Positions 18,044 through 27,558 are shown, counted from the first letter of the stretch. The stretch is 64,000 nucleotides of DNA from Komarekiella delphini-convector SJRDD-AB1 (GCF_014831675.1 NZ_VJXY01000015.1:100752-164751); one strand, 5' to 3'. Program-made: numbers and translations. Notes: generated by a model from the letters alone, not told the origin.

Positions 18044-19219
18044 CTAGCGAGCGTTAGGTATCAACCTACCGCAAGGATAAGTTGCTACCTGCTGTGAAGC
18101 ACTATCAGTAACGGCTGCTGGGATTTGCTCTGATGATTGGGTTTTAGCTGCTAGATAGTCTGTTTGAAGTTTGTTAAACATGGCTTCTCGTCTATCATAC
18201 AGACGCTTCAGGGAACGAGGTTGGCACTTGTTCAAAACGTACGCTGTTACCAGAGGGATTGCAATTGTACTATCTGTGTAACAAACAATCGTATTAGGCA
18301 ACTCTTCCGGGTCAATTTTACCCCAACTGACGGCTTCTGAAGGGGTTGCTCCTGACAAACCGCCTGTATCTGGACGAGCATCGGTAAACTGCACAAAGTA
18401 ATCATGTCCTCTTTCTTCTAGTCCGAGGACTTCGTGAATTTGCGGTTGAGTTTGTAGCAAAAAGTTTTTAGGGCTACCACCACCGAGAATTATAGCCGCA
18501 CTTTTGCCTTCTGATTCACGGGCACTGTAGGCGATCGCGGCTGTCTCATTCACGTCAATTGAAGGATCTAATACCAACTTTGAACCTTCCAATGCCAAAG
18601 CTGCCACGTTCATCCCAATTGAACTATCTCCTGGGGAAGACGTATAAATAGGTACGCCATATTCATAAGCGGTTGCTAGTAAGCAGGAATGCTGCACTCC
18701 CAGTTGCTTTTCTACTTCCCGGACATACTTACCCAATAAATGGTGAAACTCAGCGGTTCCCATTCGCTTTTGAAACGGTTCTGCTTGCAGAATCTTGCGA
18801 ATGAATGCATCGGTTTCCAGCAGTACGTCATACCCAAAAATAATGTCGTAAATCCGAATTGTGCCTTCCTGGCGCAGTTTCACATCATCTAAAAACGGAT
18901 TACCAGCAAAAAGTTCAAAACCCAAACCGTAGTGCATATCGTGGTAAAGGTTTGCACCAGTGCTAATCATCCAGTCAATAAAGCCATTGCGAATTAAAGG
19001 TGCAAGTGCTGAAACCCCAAATCCTGCTGGTGTCATCGCACCGGAAAGACTAACTCCCACCGTGACACCTTGCGTCAGTACATCACGACTCAGTAATTGA
19101 CAAATTTCCCGCAAACGCGCTGAGTTGTAAGCAGTGAAATAATTATCAATTAAATCCACCACCCCAAGATCGGTTGATATCGGTGTAGGTGCGATTTTTT
19201 GACCCAGATGTTTAGACAT
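18044..19219 (-). CDS. Deoxyhypusine synthase-like protein (probable polyamine aminobutyltransferase)
   Basis: 391 residues from ATG 19219, chosen because GGGAG precedes it and the family similarity begins there; an in-frame ATG at 19285 adds 22 unrelated residues. NAD-binding and active-site features of the deoxyhypusine synthase family are clear: GGGSPKNF, then [18 protein letters not shown], in which the Lys of SWGK corresponds to the catalytic lysine that carries the aminobutyl intermediate. Bacteria lack eIF5A, so bacterial members are thought to make homospermidine or related polyamines or act on unknown acceptors. Many cyanobacteria encode one copy of this 380-390 residue form. Substrate is inferred. 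Confidence 0.85.
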   Translation of the reverse strand: MSKHLGQKIAPTPISTDLGVVDLIDNYFTAYNSARLREICQLLSRDVLTQGVTVGVSLSGAMTPAGFGVSALAPLIRNGFIDWMISTGANLYHDMHYGLGFELFAGNPFLDDVKLRQEGTIRIYDIIFGYDVLLETDAFIRKILQAEPFQKRMGTAEFHHLLGKYVREVEKQLGVQHSCLLATAYEYGVPIYTSSPGDSSIGMNVAALALEGSKLVLDPSIDVNETAAIAYSARESEGKSAAIILGGGSPKNFLLQTQPQIHEVLGLEERGHDYFVQFTDARPDTGGLSGATPSEAVSWGKIDPEELPNTIVCYTDSTIAIPLVTAYVLNKCQPRSLKRLYDRREAMFNKLQTDYLAAKTQSSEQIPAAVTDSASQQVATYPCGRLIPNAR

Positions 19220-19400
19220 TTTTGCACTCCCAAACAGTAAACACGCCGAATCTAATGTTAACGAGCTTTTAGCAAATTCTTGCATCAGCTTTGAAACAAA
19301 AGAGGTGGGCGATCGCTCTTTTAGTATTGCAGATATACCTAAGCGTTACAACAATACGGTAACAAAGGAGACAATACGCCTCACCTATCTGTGTTTAAAT

Positions 19401-19470
19401 AGACCTACTTTGAAAGTCCACTTACATTGTTTTTTGTGAGTGCTACTCATGGAGTCTTTTTCATAAATGC
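19401..19470 (-). promoter_or_regulatory. Upstream element shared with 20699-20765
   Basis: Read on the minus strand this holds AAGACTCCATGAG, then about 20 bases later ATGTAAGTGGACTTTCAA. Both parts recur with few changes and similar spacing at 20699-20765. Each copy lies about 180-330 bp upstream of a minus-strand gene start. A shared regulatory site or a small dispersed repeat are both possible. Confidence 0.4.
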
Positions 19471-19615
19471 TTGAAATGCCATGTTGAGCAGAGCAAAACA
19501 TAGGAACGAGACTCTTTCCTGAGGCATTAGCGTAGCCCATTACGTAAAGCCTGTGGCATAGCTACGCTTAGAGGGCAACGGAGCATAACCCCACGAATTA
19601 CGAACATCTAATCTG

Positions 19616-19861
19616 CTAAGCTTCTAAATCCATTTCAACATCATCATCATCATGATCGTATGGAATATCATCCAGATCGATCATCTCTGAAATTTCTTCT
19701 ACTTCATTTAGATACTCAGATTCTTGAGGTTCTCGCTCTATTAAACGACCACTTGATTTTAGCCATTCCAAGAGAATAAATTCATTACTTGTACGAATTA
19801 CAGTAGCTCGCTGGTTACGGGGTTCTTCACGCAAAGGGCCGTTAGTCATAAAAAAACTCAC
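19616..19861 (-). CDS. DUF3134 family small protein
   Basis: 81 residues; a second Met at residue 5 (MTNGPLREEPRNQRA) is probably the family start. The opening TNGPLREEPRNQRA and the central FILLEWLKSSGRLIERE match the cyanobacterial DUF3134 family. The C-terminal third is extremely acidic (run YDHDDDDVEMDLEA). Cytoplasmic, with no membrane helix. Function unknown. It stands alone, about 400 bp from the deoxyhypusine-synthase-like gene on the same strand. Confidence 0.8.
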   Translation of the reverse strand: MSFFMTNGPLREEPRNQRATVIRTSNEFILLEWLKSSGRLIEREPQESEYLNEVEEISEMIDLDDIPYDHDDDDVEMDLEA

Positions 19862-20002
19862 TTTGAATTAAGGGTAATCATGTCAAAACAGGATAATTAT
19901 CCACACTTGGCTAAAATCCTTAGTAGCTAAAACGCACACTTTTTGATAAGTATCAGCGAAGGTCGCTACTTGGCTCAGATGGTATACGAATCATTGATTT
20001 TT

Positions 20003-20431
20003 TCACAAGACAGATGGAACTTTGGAGATAGTTTCATACATATCGGAGGGTAACGCGGACAACCTATTTGCTACAGCTACCGCATCAGCTAAGTTACTAA
20101 ATTGGCATCGGACAATATCCTGTCCGTTCCCTGAAGGAAATCGCTTTCTAGCTTTGTTAGATACGGCACAAATAACCCCTAAAGCTTTGGCAAATCCATC
20201 TTTTGTCAATACTCTTTCTTGAGCGAACCCTTCCACTGGGATAAGGCAAACTTCAAACCGATAGCCAGGTCTAGTAGAAACTGCTATATCGATATACGGT
20301 TTATCTTCTTTCCTGATTCTGCGTAAATATTGGGCGGTAGAATTACTATCATGTAATTCAGTGCCAATTGCGTAAGTAAAGAAGCAATCTTCCGAAAGTG
20401 ACTCAGGACGGGTAATTATAGTGTTGGGCAT
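20003..20431 (-). CDS. Conserved hypothetical protein, 142 residues
   Basis: No recognised domain. The sequence is mixed alpha/beta and soluble, with no signal peptide or membrane helix. It opens MPNTIITRPESLSEDCFF and has a balanced composition like a real protein (codon use includes a HIP1-poor stretch but no internal rare-codon runs). Preceded by GCTTGAAAAT with no strong Shine-Dalgarno. The shared upstream element at 20699-20765 lies about 270 bp before its start. I could not assign a function. Confidence 0.65.
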   Translation of the reverse strand: MPNTIITRPESLSEDCFFTYAIGTELHDSNSTAQYLRRIRKEDKPYIDIAVSTRPGYRFEVCLIPVEGFAQERVLTKDGFAKALGVICAVSNKARKRFPSGNGQDIVRCQFSNLADAVAVANRLSALPSDMYETISKVPSVL

Positions 20432-20698
20432 ATTTTCAAGCAGTATGTGTATGCTATCTGCATTTGCGACATTATTTTACTGTCAGTTTTTCCGACATAT
20501 TAATGACAGTAAGACGTATCAGTTTGTAGGTAATATTCCAACACGATTCAGTGAACTGAAAATTTGAATTTTTTGCAAGCTCAGAAGTTAGCTTTTAAGC
20601 TCAATTATTGATGTTATTTTCAACAATTGGATTAATCCGAATCTGGTTGGGCGATATTTTACTATGATTGCTCTGTTGATGAATTAGGAGATAAATTT

Positions 20699-20765
20699 AA
20701 CCTGCCTTGAAAGTCTACTTTCATGCTTCCTAGTGAACATGGCTTATGGAGTCTTTTGCAAAAGT
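20699..20765 (-). promoter_or_regulatory. Upstream element, second copy
   Basis: Minus-strand reading contains AAGACTCCATAAG and, about 20 bases later, ATGAAAGTAGACTTTCAA. This is the partner of 19401-19470. The similarity is confined to two blocks, which suggests a bipartite site rather than a recent duplication. Confidence 0.4.
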
Positions 20766-21121
20766 CTCAACTCGGAAAAGACATGTATGAAGTTAAAGAT
20801 TATGACTTCATTAGATAAATTACCAATATAAATTGACATAGCAAACCTCTAGAATCAAAGAGTGTAGAGATTTAGATTCGGAGAGGCGTCTATATAATTC
20901 AGTCACATGACCGAAAATATTTCTCGACAATCTCATCATAGCATAGTTGACTGTTGAACTTTCTTCAACACTTTTACTTAGTAATTATTACTACATCAAA
21001 GTAAATATAGGGGAGCAGGGGGAGCAGGGAGAGAATAAATACTGACTCTTGACGGGTTAAACCATGGCTATCCGCGCTTCAGCACTCTTGACAAATGACA
21101 AATGACCAATAACCATTACAG
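20766..21121. other. Intergenic stretch with simple repeats
   Basis: Contains a G-rich low-complexity segment (GGGGAGCAGGGGGAGCAGGG near 21009-21029) and ATGACAAATGACCAAT-type short repeats (21095-21115), both common in Nostocales intergenic DNA. No gene is seen. Confidence 0.6.
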
Positions 21122-21160
21122 AAAAACCCCGTCTCAAATTAATATCTCAACGGGGTTATT
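21122..21160 (-). terminator. Intrinsic terminator of the fasciclin gene
   Basis: On the minus strand AACCCCGT (from 21157) pairs with ACGGGGTT (to 21125) and is followed by TTTC, i.e. a GC-rich stem with a short U-run. It is located 56 bp after the fasciclin stop. Confidence 0.75.
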
Positions 21161-21215
21161 TCTTGTGAACACTTAATCTTAACTTGTTTGTGTTACAAAT
21201 TTTACCTGTATAAAA

Positions 21216-22055
21216 CTACAAGTCAGGAGGCAGAATCACCTGATCAATTGCATGGATCACGCCGTTACTACCTGTGATATCTGCTTGAGTTACTCTAGCA
21301 TCATTGACAGTTACACCAGCAGCAGGATCAACCTTGACGTTGATTGCGCCACCTTCAAGGCTTTTGACTTCGCCAGATTTTAAATCGGTGGATAGCACCT
21401 TACCAGGAACTACATGGTAAGTTAAGAGTTTAAGCAAGACTTCTTTATTCTCTGGCTTCAACAAATCTCGTACAGCATCTTGTGGCAATTTTGCAAAGGC
21501 TGTGTCAGTAGGTGCGAAAATAGTTAGGTTATCTTTGCCTTGCAAAGCTTCTGTCAATCCAGCTGCTTTTAAAGCTTTGGTTAAGGTTGTAAAAGAACTA
21601 TTCGACTCTGCTAGTGCTAGCAAAGTTTTGCCTTGAGTATTACTTGTCCCTGGGGCTGGTGGAGTTGTAGTAGGTGGTGTGGTGGGTGTAGCTCCGGGGG
21701 TAGTAGGTGGAGTTAAGGGTACAGGTTCACTAGGCGTGGTAGTTGTGCTACGTCTATAGGGAGGCTCATCGAAAATACTTGGTCTTGGATTTAGTACACC
21801 CCCGCCCTGTGCCACTTGTTTCTTTTTCTTGGGTTTGGCATTATCTTTTTCTATTTCTGAAGGAACTTCAACAGCTGTGTATTGAGCATTTACTTGTACG
21901 TCTTGACCACGGTTATAAGGAGTCTCGTTGACAACACCGGGCTGAGGATTTAGTACCTCTTTTGCTCCAGATGGTAAAGTAAGAAGAAGACTGGCACTAG
22001 TTAATCCGGCTATGCTTGCCAAAGTGGTCAGTAATTTGCTGTAATTTGCCTTCAT
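21216..22055 (-). CDS. Secreted fasciclin (FAS1) domain protein
   Basis: 279 residues. Signal peptide to about residue 30 (ends TLPSGAKE). A short motif is duplicated as LNPQPGVVNETPYN and LNPRPSIFDEPPYR. A Pro/Thr-rich linker spans about residues 108-138. One FAS1 domain fills about 142-279, with the conserved blocks TIFAPTDTAFAKLP (H1 region) and the H2-type end NGVIHAIDQVILPP. FAS1 domains mediate adhesion and protein or polysaccharide contacts outside the cell. Own terminator and a long upstream gap indicate a single-gene unit. Confidence 0.9.
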   Translation of the reverse strand: MKANYSKLLTTLASIAGLTSASLLLTLPSGAKEVLNPQPGVVNETPYNRGQDVQVNAQYTAVEVPSEIEKDNAKPKKKKQVAQGGGVLNPRPSIFDEPPYRRSTTTTPSEPVPLTPPTTPGATPTTPPTTTPPAPGTSNTQGKTLLALAESNSSFTTLTKALKAAGLTEALQGKDNLTIFAPTDTAFAKLPQDAVRDLLKPENKEVLLKLLTYHVVPGKVLSTDLKSGEVKSLEGGAINVKVDPAAGVTVNDARVTQADITGSNGVIHAIDQVILPPDL

Positions 22056-22222
22056 AAATTTTGTTTGTCTTTACTTTATTTGTTCACAGGTTACATAAAG
22101 ATTTATAACATTTTGCTATGCATAAAATCTAACCTTAGAGGGAAGTAAAATTTTTTCACAAAAATCACTTGTACAGGTAAAACTTAACATCAAAATCGGC
22201 TAATGCTGATATGTATCATTTA

Positions 22223-22641
22223 GAGGTTGTTTGAAAAGTAGTTACCTGTATCTTTGCACTTGTTGCTCCCCCCTAACCCACGCCAGTCGCTCATGGGGAG
22301 CCACCCCCTTGTAGAGGTTCCCGACGCTCGTTCGCGCAGCGTGTCGCAGACAAGACTCGCTCTCAGCGTTGGCGCAGCCTCAAAGTAGAGAAGCCATGCC
22401 GTAAAGCCTGCGGCATGGCTTCGCTTAAGGCGAAGCCTCTCGAACAGAAGGCTTTACGCTGCGCTATCCGTTGTGGGGAGTGGCGTGGAAACCCCCTTGG
22501 CGCAGCCTCTCCTTTTGGGAGAAGACTGCGCTGGCTCCCCTTTTTAAGGGGGGAAACCGGAATTAAAGTCCCCCTTTTTAAAGGGATTTAGGGGAATCTA
22601 GAACGTTTTGCTACCAATAAGAAGACTTTTCAAACATCCTC
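22223..22641. mobile_element. MITE-like element (family B) carrying a nested repeat
   Basis: Ends are inverted repeats GAGGTTGTTTGAAAAGT (22223-22239) and ACTTTTCAAACATCCTC (22625-22641), with one mismatch in 17. There is no transposase gene inside, so it would need a transposase in trans. Interior includes a G/C-run segment with a 258 bp repeat inserted (22279-22536). Target duplication is not clear. Confidence 0.7.
22279..22536. repeat. Nested modular repeat, copy 1
   Basis: Starts CACGCCAGTCGCTCATGG and ends GCGCTGGCT. It is made of several perfect inverted repeats, for example AAGCCATGCC / GGCATGGCTT around a short loop. A second copy in opposite orientation occupies 56905-57182. Open frames across it are not credible genes. 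Confidence 0.75.
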
Positions 22642-22872
22642 TTATATAAAACAAATTTTCTCCCTTCGTTTATTTAGCGATCGCACTAAGAATAAGTTCC
22701 CAAGTTTCACTAAGCGGAATGTAAATTTTCAGAAAGTGCAAAAATTTTACATCCATAACATCTATAAAAGTCAGAGTTTACAATAATCTCAAAAAAACTG
22801 TTTAATAGAAAGTGATTTAATATACAGCAGATTGCGTGTACATAGTTAACTTCAAAAGCTTGAATTCTTTAT

Positions 22873-22927
22873 AAAAAGGCGTGTGAAAACCTATTCCTTC
22901 TAGGGATGGGATGAAAAACGCCTTTTT
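22873..22927. other. Isolated two-stem hairpin, possible small RNA or orphan terminator
   Basis: AAAAAGGCG (22873-22881) pairs with CGCCTTTTT (22919-22927). Inside it CCTATTCC pairs with GGGATGGG (allowing G-U) around loop TTCTA. Both strands end in a U-run. It lies in a 600 bp gene-free gap with no gene ending just before it on either strand, so it is either an RNA 3' end or a repeat. A short tandem repeat (GTTGACAGTTGACGGTTAAC type) follows at 22932-22967. Confidence 0.45.
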
Positions 22928-23257
22928 AGTCCGTTGACAGTTGACGGTTAACAGTTAACAGTCAACATATATTAAGTAGTCTAGCAACCTAAAATAATTA
23001 CTAAAGAAGTTCAAGAATTCGAGGTTAGATTTATTTATGTATACTGAATTAAATCATTTAATTATTTGATGCTTTAATTAACCAGAAAATAGGATTTTTG
23101 TAAATCAGTAATTGGTCATAACTCCAGCAAAAATTTAGTTCTAATGTTGCTCAAATGGGAAATTGAGCTATTCAGACCAATGAAAATCACCTTAACTGAA
23201 GATAGAATTATGTAGAATTATAAAGTCAATAAACTAACGAGTTACAAGGTATACAAC

Positions 23258-24052
23258 ATGCTGGAATTATACCAATGGGAACTATCTCAATACTCAGAAA
23301 AAGTACGCTTGATTTTAGATTATAAAGGACTAGATTACCGCAAAATCGAGGTTACACCTGGAATTGGACAGGTAGAACTGTTCCGATTGACTGGTCAAAG
23401 ACAAGTGCCAGTGTTGAAGGATAGAAATAAATATATTGCTGACTCAACAGCGATCGCTAAATATTTAGACTTAGAATATCCTGAGCGCCCACTGTTACCG
23501 CAAGACCCCAAAAAACGAGGTGTAACCTTATTGCTCGAAGAATGGGCAGATGAATCGATAGGACTCAAAGGTCGCAAAGCCCTGTTTTCCGCTATTAGCC
23601 AAGATCAAAATTTCCGTAAGTCTTTATTACCCACCTCTGTACCAGACGTACTCAAAAGTCTAGTTGAAGGAGTACCCACTGACTTTTTAACAGTTTTGGG
23701 TTTTGGGGTAGGTTATAGCCCAGATGTGATCAAGTCAGCGATCGCGGATTTGAAGCAAGACTTAGACGCCTTGACGTTACTGCTAGCAGATAGTCCTTAT
23801 TTAACAGGAGATGAGCCTACTTTGGCTGACTTGACTGTAGCAGGTTTATCGATATTATTAAAGTTCCCCAGTGGCCCTTACCTAGATTTACCAGCATCTA
23901 TTAGAGGAAAGGGAGTGCCAATATTTGCGGAGAATCCTGATTATGAACCATTCTTTGCTTGGCGCGATCGCCTCTATGCCCAATTCCGCAAACCATTAAT
24001 CATGACTACCCCGCCATCGGGGAGTGCGCCGACTTCGATTCAGATTGACTAG
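23258..24052 (+). CDS. Glutathione S-transferase family protein
   Basis: 264 residues. The N-terminal thioredoxin-fold GST domain (about 1-78) has the opening LYQWELSQYSEKVRLIL, with Ser11 or Tyr13 at the usual catalytic position, a cis-Pro motif RQVPVL, and the glutathione-binding DSTAIAKYLD. The alpha-helical C-terminal domain extends to about 245 and includes PYLTGDEPTLADLTVAGL, the normal N-capping motif. Cytoplasmic; probably conjugates or reduces electrophiles or peroxides with glutathione. Single gene on the plus strand, followed 80 bp later by the HerA-like gene. Confidence 0.9.
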   Translation: MLELYQWELSQYSEKVRLILDYKGLDYRKIEVTPGIGQVELFRLTGQRQVPVLKDRNKYIADSTAIAKYLDLEYPERPLLPQDPKKRGVTLLLEEWADESIGLKGRKALFSAISQDQNFRKSLLPTSVPDVLKSLVEGVPTDFLTVLGFGVGYSPDVIKSAIADLKQDLDALTLLLADSPYLTGDEPTLADLTVAGLSILLKFPSGPYLDLPASIRGKGVPIFAENPDYEPFFAWRDRLYAQFRKPLIMTTPPSGSAPTSIQID

Positions 24053-24123
24053 GTAATGGGGGGCAGAGGAGAGAATAATTAATGACAGATGACAGATGAC
24101 TAATGACAAATGACAAATGACAA

Positions 24124-25863
24124 ATGACCAAAATGAATTCGGGACAGCCATTAGGTTCGGTAACACAAGGTTCGCTCACGGGAGGGTTAGAAGTACGATT
24201 ACACCCTGATATTTCTGTTGAAGATATGCGGGTGGGTAAATTTCTCGTAGTACAAGGGATGCGATCGCGTTTTTTTTGTATGCTGACAGATGTGGCACTG
24301 GGAGCTGCTAATGCGCGAATTATTGCTAATCCCCCCAGTTGGGAAGACACTTTTTTACGAGATGTTTTAGCCGGAAGTGGTACTTACGGTACAGTCAACC
24401 TCGCACCGATGTTGATGTTTACTCCCGAAGCTGAAGAATCTTTCTCCCCTACAAATGGCAAATCTGCAAATCCCTTCGTTCCATCGACGACGGGATTGGC
24501 TTCATTTGTGCCACAAAGTAGTACTACGATGGAGTTGTTGCCTGTAAAAACTATTCCTAGTCACTTTAGTCAAGTTTACGAAGCAAGTGAAGATGATTTT
24601 CGCCGAGTATTTGGTTGGGAAGATGACCCCCAAAGGCGCAACTTTTCCATCGGTAAACCTTTAGATATGGATGTACCGATATGCATCGATTTAAACCGTT
24701 TTGTTGAACGTAGTAACGGGGTTTTTGGTAAATCTGGTACTGGTAAATCCTTTTTGACACGCTTACTTTTAGCTGGCGTCATCCGCAAAAGTGCAGCGGT
24801 TAACTTGATTTTTGATATGCATTCCGAGTATGGCTGGGAAGCAGTTGCAGAAGGTAAGAACGTTAATACTGTTAAAGGTTTAAAGCAACTTTTTCCTGGT
24901 AAAGTCGAAGTCTACACCCTCGACCCGGAATCAACAAAGCGCCGGGGTGTGCGCGATGCTCAAGAACTCTATCTTAGTTACGAGCAAATTGAAGTTGAAG
25001 ATATTAAGTTATGTAGTCGAGATTTAGGACTCTCGGATGCAGCCCTGGATAACGCTAATATCCTGTATAGCGAGTTTGGCAAGTCTTGGATTGTCCAGCT
25101 GCTAAATATGACTAATGAAGAAATCGAGATGTTTTGTGACGAGAAGCGAGGACACAAAGGCTCGATTATGGCATTGCAGCGCAAACTCTTACGGATGGAC
25201 AGCTTGAAGTACATGCGTGCTGTTTGCCCCCAAAATTATATTAGTAAAATTGTACAATCCTTGGAAGCTGGGAAGAATGTTGTGGTAGAATTCGGTTCCC
25301 AGTCTAATATGCTCTCTTATATGTTGGTGACTAATATGATCACCCGACGGATTCATGAGCATTACGTTAAAAAAGCAGATAAGTTCTTGCAAAGCAAAAA
25401 TCCCTGCGATCGCCCAACGCCACTAATGATTACTATTGAGGAGGCGCACCGTTTCCTTGACCCAGCAATAGTACAAAGTACAATCTTTGGTACTATAGCC
25501 CGCGAACTGCGGAAATATTTCGTAACACTATTAGTGGTTGATCAACGCCCATCGGGGATAGATAATGAAGTTATGTCCCAGATTGGTACTCGCATCACCG
25601 CTTTGCTCAACGATGAAAAAGACATTGAAGCGATTTTTACAGGTGTGTCTGGTGGTGGCGCTCTGCGATCGGTGTTAGCAAAGTTAGACTCTAAGCAACA
25701 AGCCTTAATTCTGGGTCACGCTGTTCCTATGCCAGTAGTGGTACGTACGCGTCCTTACGATGCAACTTTTTATGCCGAAATTGGTGATACAGCTTGGGAA
25801 GAAAAGCCGGATACAGAAGTATTTGCCGCTGCGGAACTAGCCAAAGCTGATCTTGGTTTTTAA
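24124..25863 (+). CDS. HerA/DUF87-type hexameric ATPase
   Basis: 579 residues. HAS-barrel-like N-terminus (about 1-90), Walker A GKSGTGKS (202-209), a conserved FDMHSEYGW block (230-238), Walker B LMITIEE (434-440), and an arginine-finger/sensor region LLVVDQRPSGIDNEVMSQIGTRI typical of HerA and VirB4/FtsK-like motors. HerA translocates DNA and usually partners NurA in end resection; no nurA or Sir2 partner is adjacent. The first ATG (24124) lies at the end of an ATGACAA short repeat, so ATG 24133 may be the real start. Intact; cellular role uncertain. Confidence 0.85.
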   Translation: MTKMNSGQPLGSVTQGSLTGGLEVRLHPDISVEDMRVGKFLVVQGMRSRFFCMLTDVALGAANARIIANPPSWEDTFLRDVLAGSGTYGTVNLAPMLMFTPEAEESFSPTNGKSANPFVPSTTGLASFVPQSSTTMELLPVKTIPSHFSQVYEASEDDFRRVFGWEDDPQRRNFSIGKPLDMDVPICIDLNRFVERSNGVFGKSGTGKSFLTRLLLAGVIRKSAAVNLIFDMHSEYGWEAVAEGKNVNTVKGLKQLFPGKVEVYTLDPESTKRRGVRDAQELYLSYEQIEVEDIKLCSRDLGLSDAALDNANILYSEFGKSWIVQLLNMTNEEIEMFCDEKRGHKGSIMALQRKLLRMDSLKYMRAVCPQNYISKIVQSLEAGKNVVVEFGSQSNMLSYMLVTNMITRRIHEHYVKKADKFLQSKNPCDRPTPLMITIEEAHRFLDPAIVQSTIFGTIARELRKYFVTLLVVDQRPSGIDNEVMSQIGTRITALLNDEKDIEAIFTGVSGGGALRSVLAKLDSKQQALILGHAVPMPVVVRTRPYDATFYAEIGDTAWEEKPDTEVFAAAELAKADLGF

Positions 25864-26510
25864 ATAGTCATTTGTTCTTTGTCCTTTCTTACAAAGTTCT
25901 AATCTTGCTACAGACTTCGTGCTTTGTTCTTTGTTCTAAGCTGTGGGAAGCTGCTGACGTATCATCTACGTCATAACCCATGTGCTAATGACCAATGACT
26001 AATGACAATTGACACATTCGTAACATCCCCCCATTAGCACAGCCAATAAAGTTCGGTTATCCGGCTAATTACTGGCAACAGAAGAGGGGTTTTTGGCGTC
26101 ACTATAGATATACAAGCGTACTCAAGGAATTTTAATTTTTTGGCAACCGCACAATTTCGGATTATAATTGAAAGCTTTATTTAAGCTACTTTACTATTCC
26201 TCTAATTTGTCGTAATATAAAGTTAAGTAGAACTCATACTGACTTCGTATTTCTCAGTCGCCGCTAGTGACTGTCCAAGTGAAGAATTCTCAAAAACAAA
26301 CCACCGTGCTTCTAAAAAACTAAAAAATTTAGGGAAGGTAGGGGGAACCTATCGCAGGGGCATACCGTCTCGACAACGGCTGTATTAACTGATTGCTTTT
26401 GGTAGCTCCCTATGTTCCGTGATATAAGTACTACCTTTCCAATCCAATTAGCAAGAAAACCTTAGTAAGAAAATATTCATTGTGTTTACGGAGTAGAGGA
26501 CAACGCACCA
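25864..26510. other. Long upstream region of the sigma factor gene
   Basis: 650 bp. A short inverted repeat GACGTATCATCTACGTC (25954-25970) and CAATGACTAATGACAATTGA-type simple repeats come first. The segment 26330-26420 has several short self-complementary blocks (TAGG/CCTA, CCGT/ACGG), compatible with a structured 5' leader for the sigma gene. No ORF is supported. Confidence 0.5.
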
Positions 26511-27494
26511 ATGCCTACTGTTAACACCCAAACCGAAAACCTAAACACCAAATTCACAGCTGATATGGTGAGAACCTATCTGCGGGAAATTGGTCGTGTA
26601 CCACTGCTCACCCGTGAACAAGAGATTGTGTATGGGAAGCAGGTGCAACAAATGATGACGCTAATCGACGCCAAGGAGGCTTTGGCGAAGAAACTGCACC
26701 GTGAACCAAGTATGTCAGAATGGGCTGACAACGTTCACCAAACTGAAATTGATGTCAAACAAACGGTGGCGCAGGGAAAGCGGGCAAAGCAAAAAATGAT
26801 CGAAGCGAACTTGCGCTTAGTCGTTGCTATTGCCAAGAAGTACCAAAAGCGGAACATGGAGTTTCTGGATTTAATCCAAGAAGGAACTCTAGGATTAGAG
26901 CGGGGCGTAGAGAAGTTTGATCCCACAAGGGGTTACAAGTTCTCGACATACGCTTATTGGTGGATTCGCCAAGCAATTACCCGTGCGATCGCCCAACAAG
27001 GTCGGACTATTCGCTTACCGATTCATATTACTGAAAAGCTGAACAAAATCAAAAAAGTACAACGGGAACTGGCGCAAACTTTAGGGCGATCGCCTACCCC
27101 GGCGGAAATTGCCAAAGAATTGGAATTAGAACCCGCCCAGATCCGCGAGTACTTGAATATGGCGCGTCAACCAGTTTCTTTAGATGTTAAAGTTGGCGAT
27201 AACCAAGATACCGAGTTGCAAGAAATGCTCGAAGATGACGGGCCATCACCAGAGTATTATACCAACCAGGAATTCTTACGCCAAGATTTGAACAACCTGC
27301 TAGCGGAACTAACCCCCCAACAGCGAGAAGTTTTAGCTCTACGCTTTGGTTTGGAAGATGGTAACGAATTGTCTTTGGCAAAAGTCGGTGAGCGGTTAAG
27401 TCTTAGCCGTGAGCGCGTCCGCCAATTAGAGCATCAAGCTCTTGCTCATCTGCGTCGCCGTCGCGCTAATGTCAAAGAATATGTTGCTAGCTAA
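26511..27494 (+). CDS. Group 2 RNA polymerase sigma factor (RpoD/SigA family, SigB-like)
   Basis: 327 residues. Region 1.2 (ADMVRTYLREIGRVPLLT), a short non-conserved segment, region 2 with core-binding and -10 recognition sequences (FLDLIQEGTLGLERGVEKFDP, then FSTYAYWWIRQAITRAI), region 3 (PTPAEIAKELEL) and region 4 with the -35 helix-turn-helix (SLAKVGERLSLSRERVRQLEHQAL). It lacks the long region 1.1 and non-conserved domain of the essential SigA, hence group 2. The N-terminus resembles SigB paralogs of Anabaena/Nostoc, but several paralogs exist in this group, so I give no symbol. Followed by its own terminator. Confidence 0.9.
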   Translation: MPTVNTQTENLNTKFTADMVRTYLREIGRVPLLTREQEIVYGKQVQQMMTLIDAKEALAKKLHREPSMSEWADNVHQTEIDVKQTVAQGKRAKQKMIEANLRLVVAIAKKYQKRNMEFLDLIQEGTLGLERGVEKFDPTRGYKFSTYAYWWIRQAITRAIAQQGRTIRLPIHITEKLNKIKKVQRELAQTLGRSPTPAEIAKELELEPAQIREYLNMARQPVSLDVKVGDNQDTELQEMLEDDGPSPEYYTNQEFLRQDLNNLLAELTPQQREVLALRFGLEDGNELSLAKVGERLSLSRERVRQLEHQALAHLRRRRANVKEYVAS

Positions 27495-27517
27495 AAGCGA
27501 TCGCTTCCGATAATTTT

Positions 27518-27550
27518 AAGGGTTGGCTTTCGACCCTTGAGCTTTTCTTT
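27518..27550 (+). terminator. Intrinsic terminator of the sigma factor gene
   Basis: AAGGGTTG (27518-27525) pairs with CGACCCTT (27531-27538) around GCTTT, followed by GAGCTTTTCTTT. The stem is 24 bp after the stop codon. Confidence 0.8.
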
Positions 27551-27558
27551 AGTAACTT

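Noticed and set aside
24124-24132. Extra N-terminal residues MTK of the HerA-like protein as a conserved feature
   Set aside because: The upstream ATG is part of an ATGACAA simple repeat; the real start may be ATG 24133.
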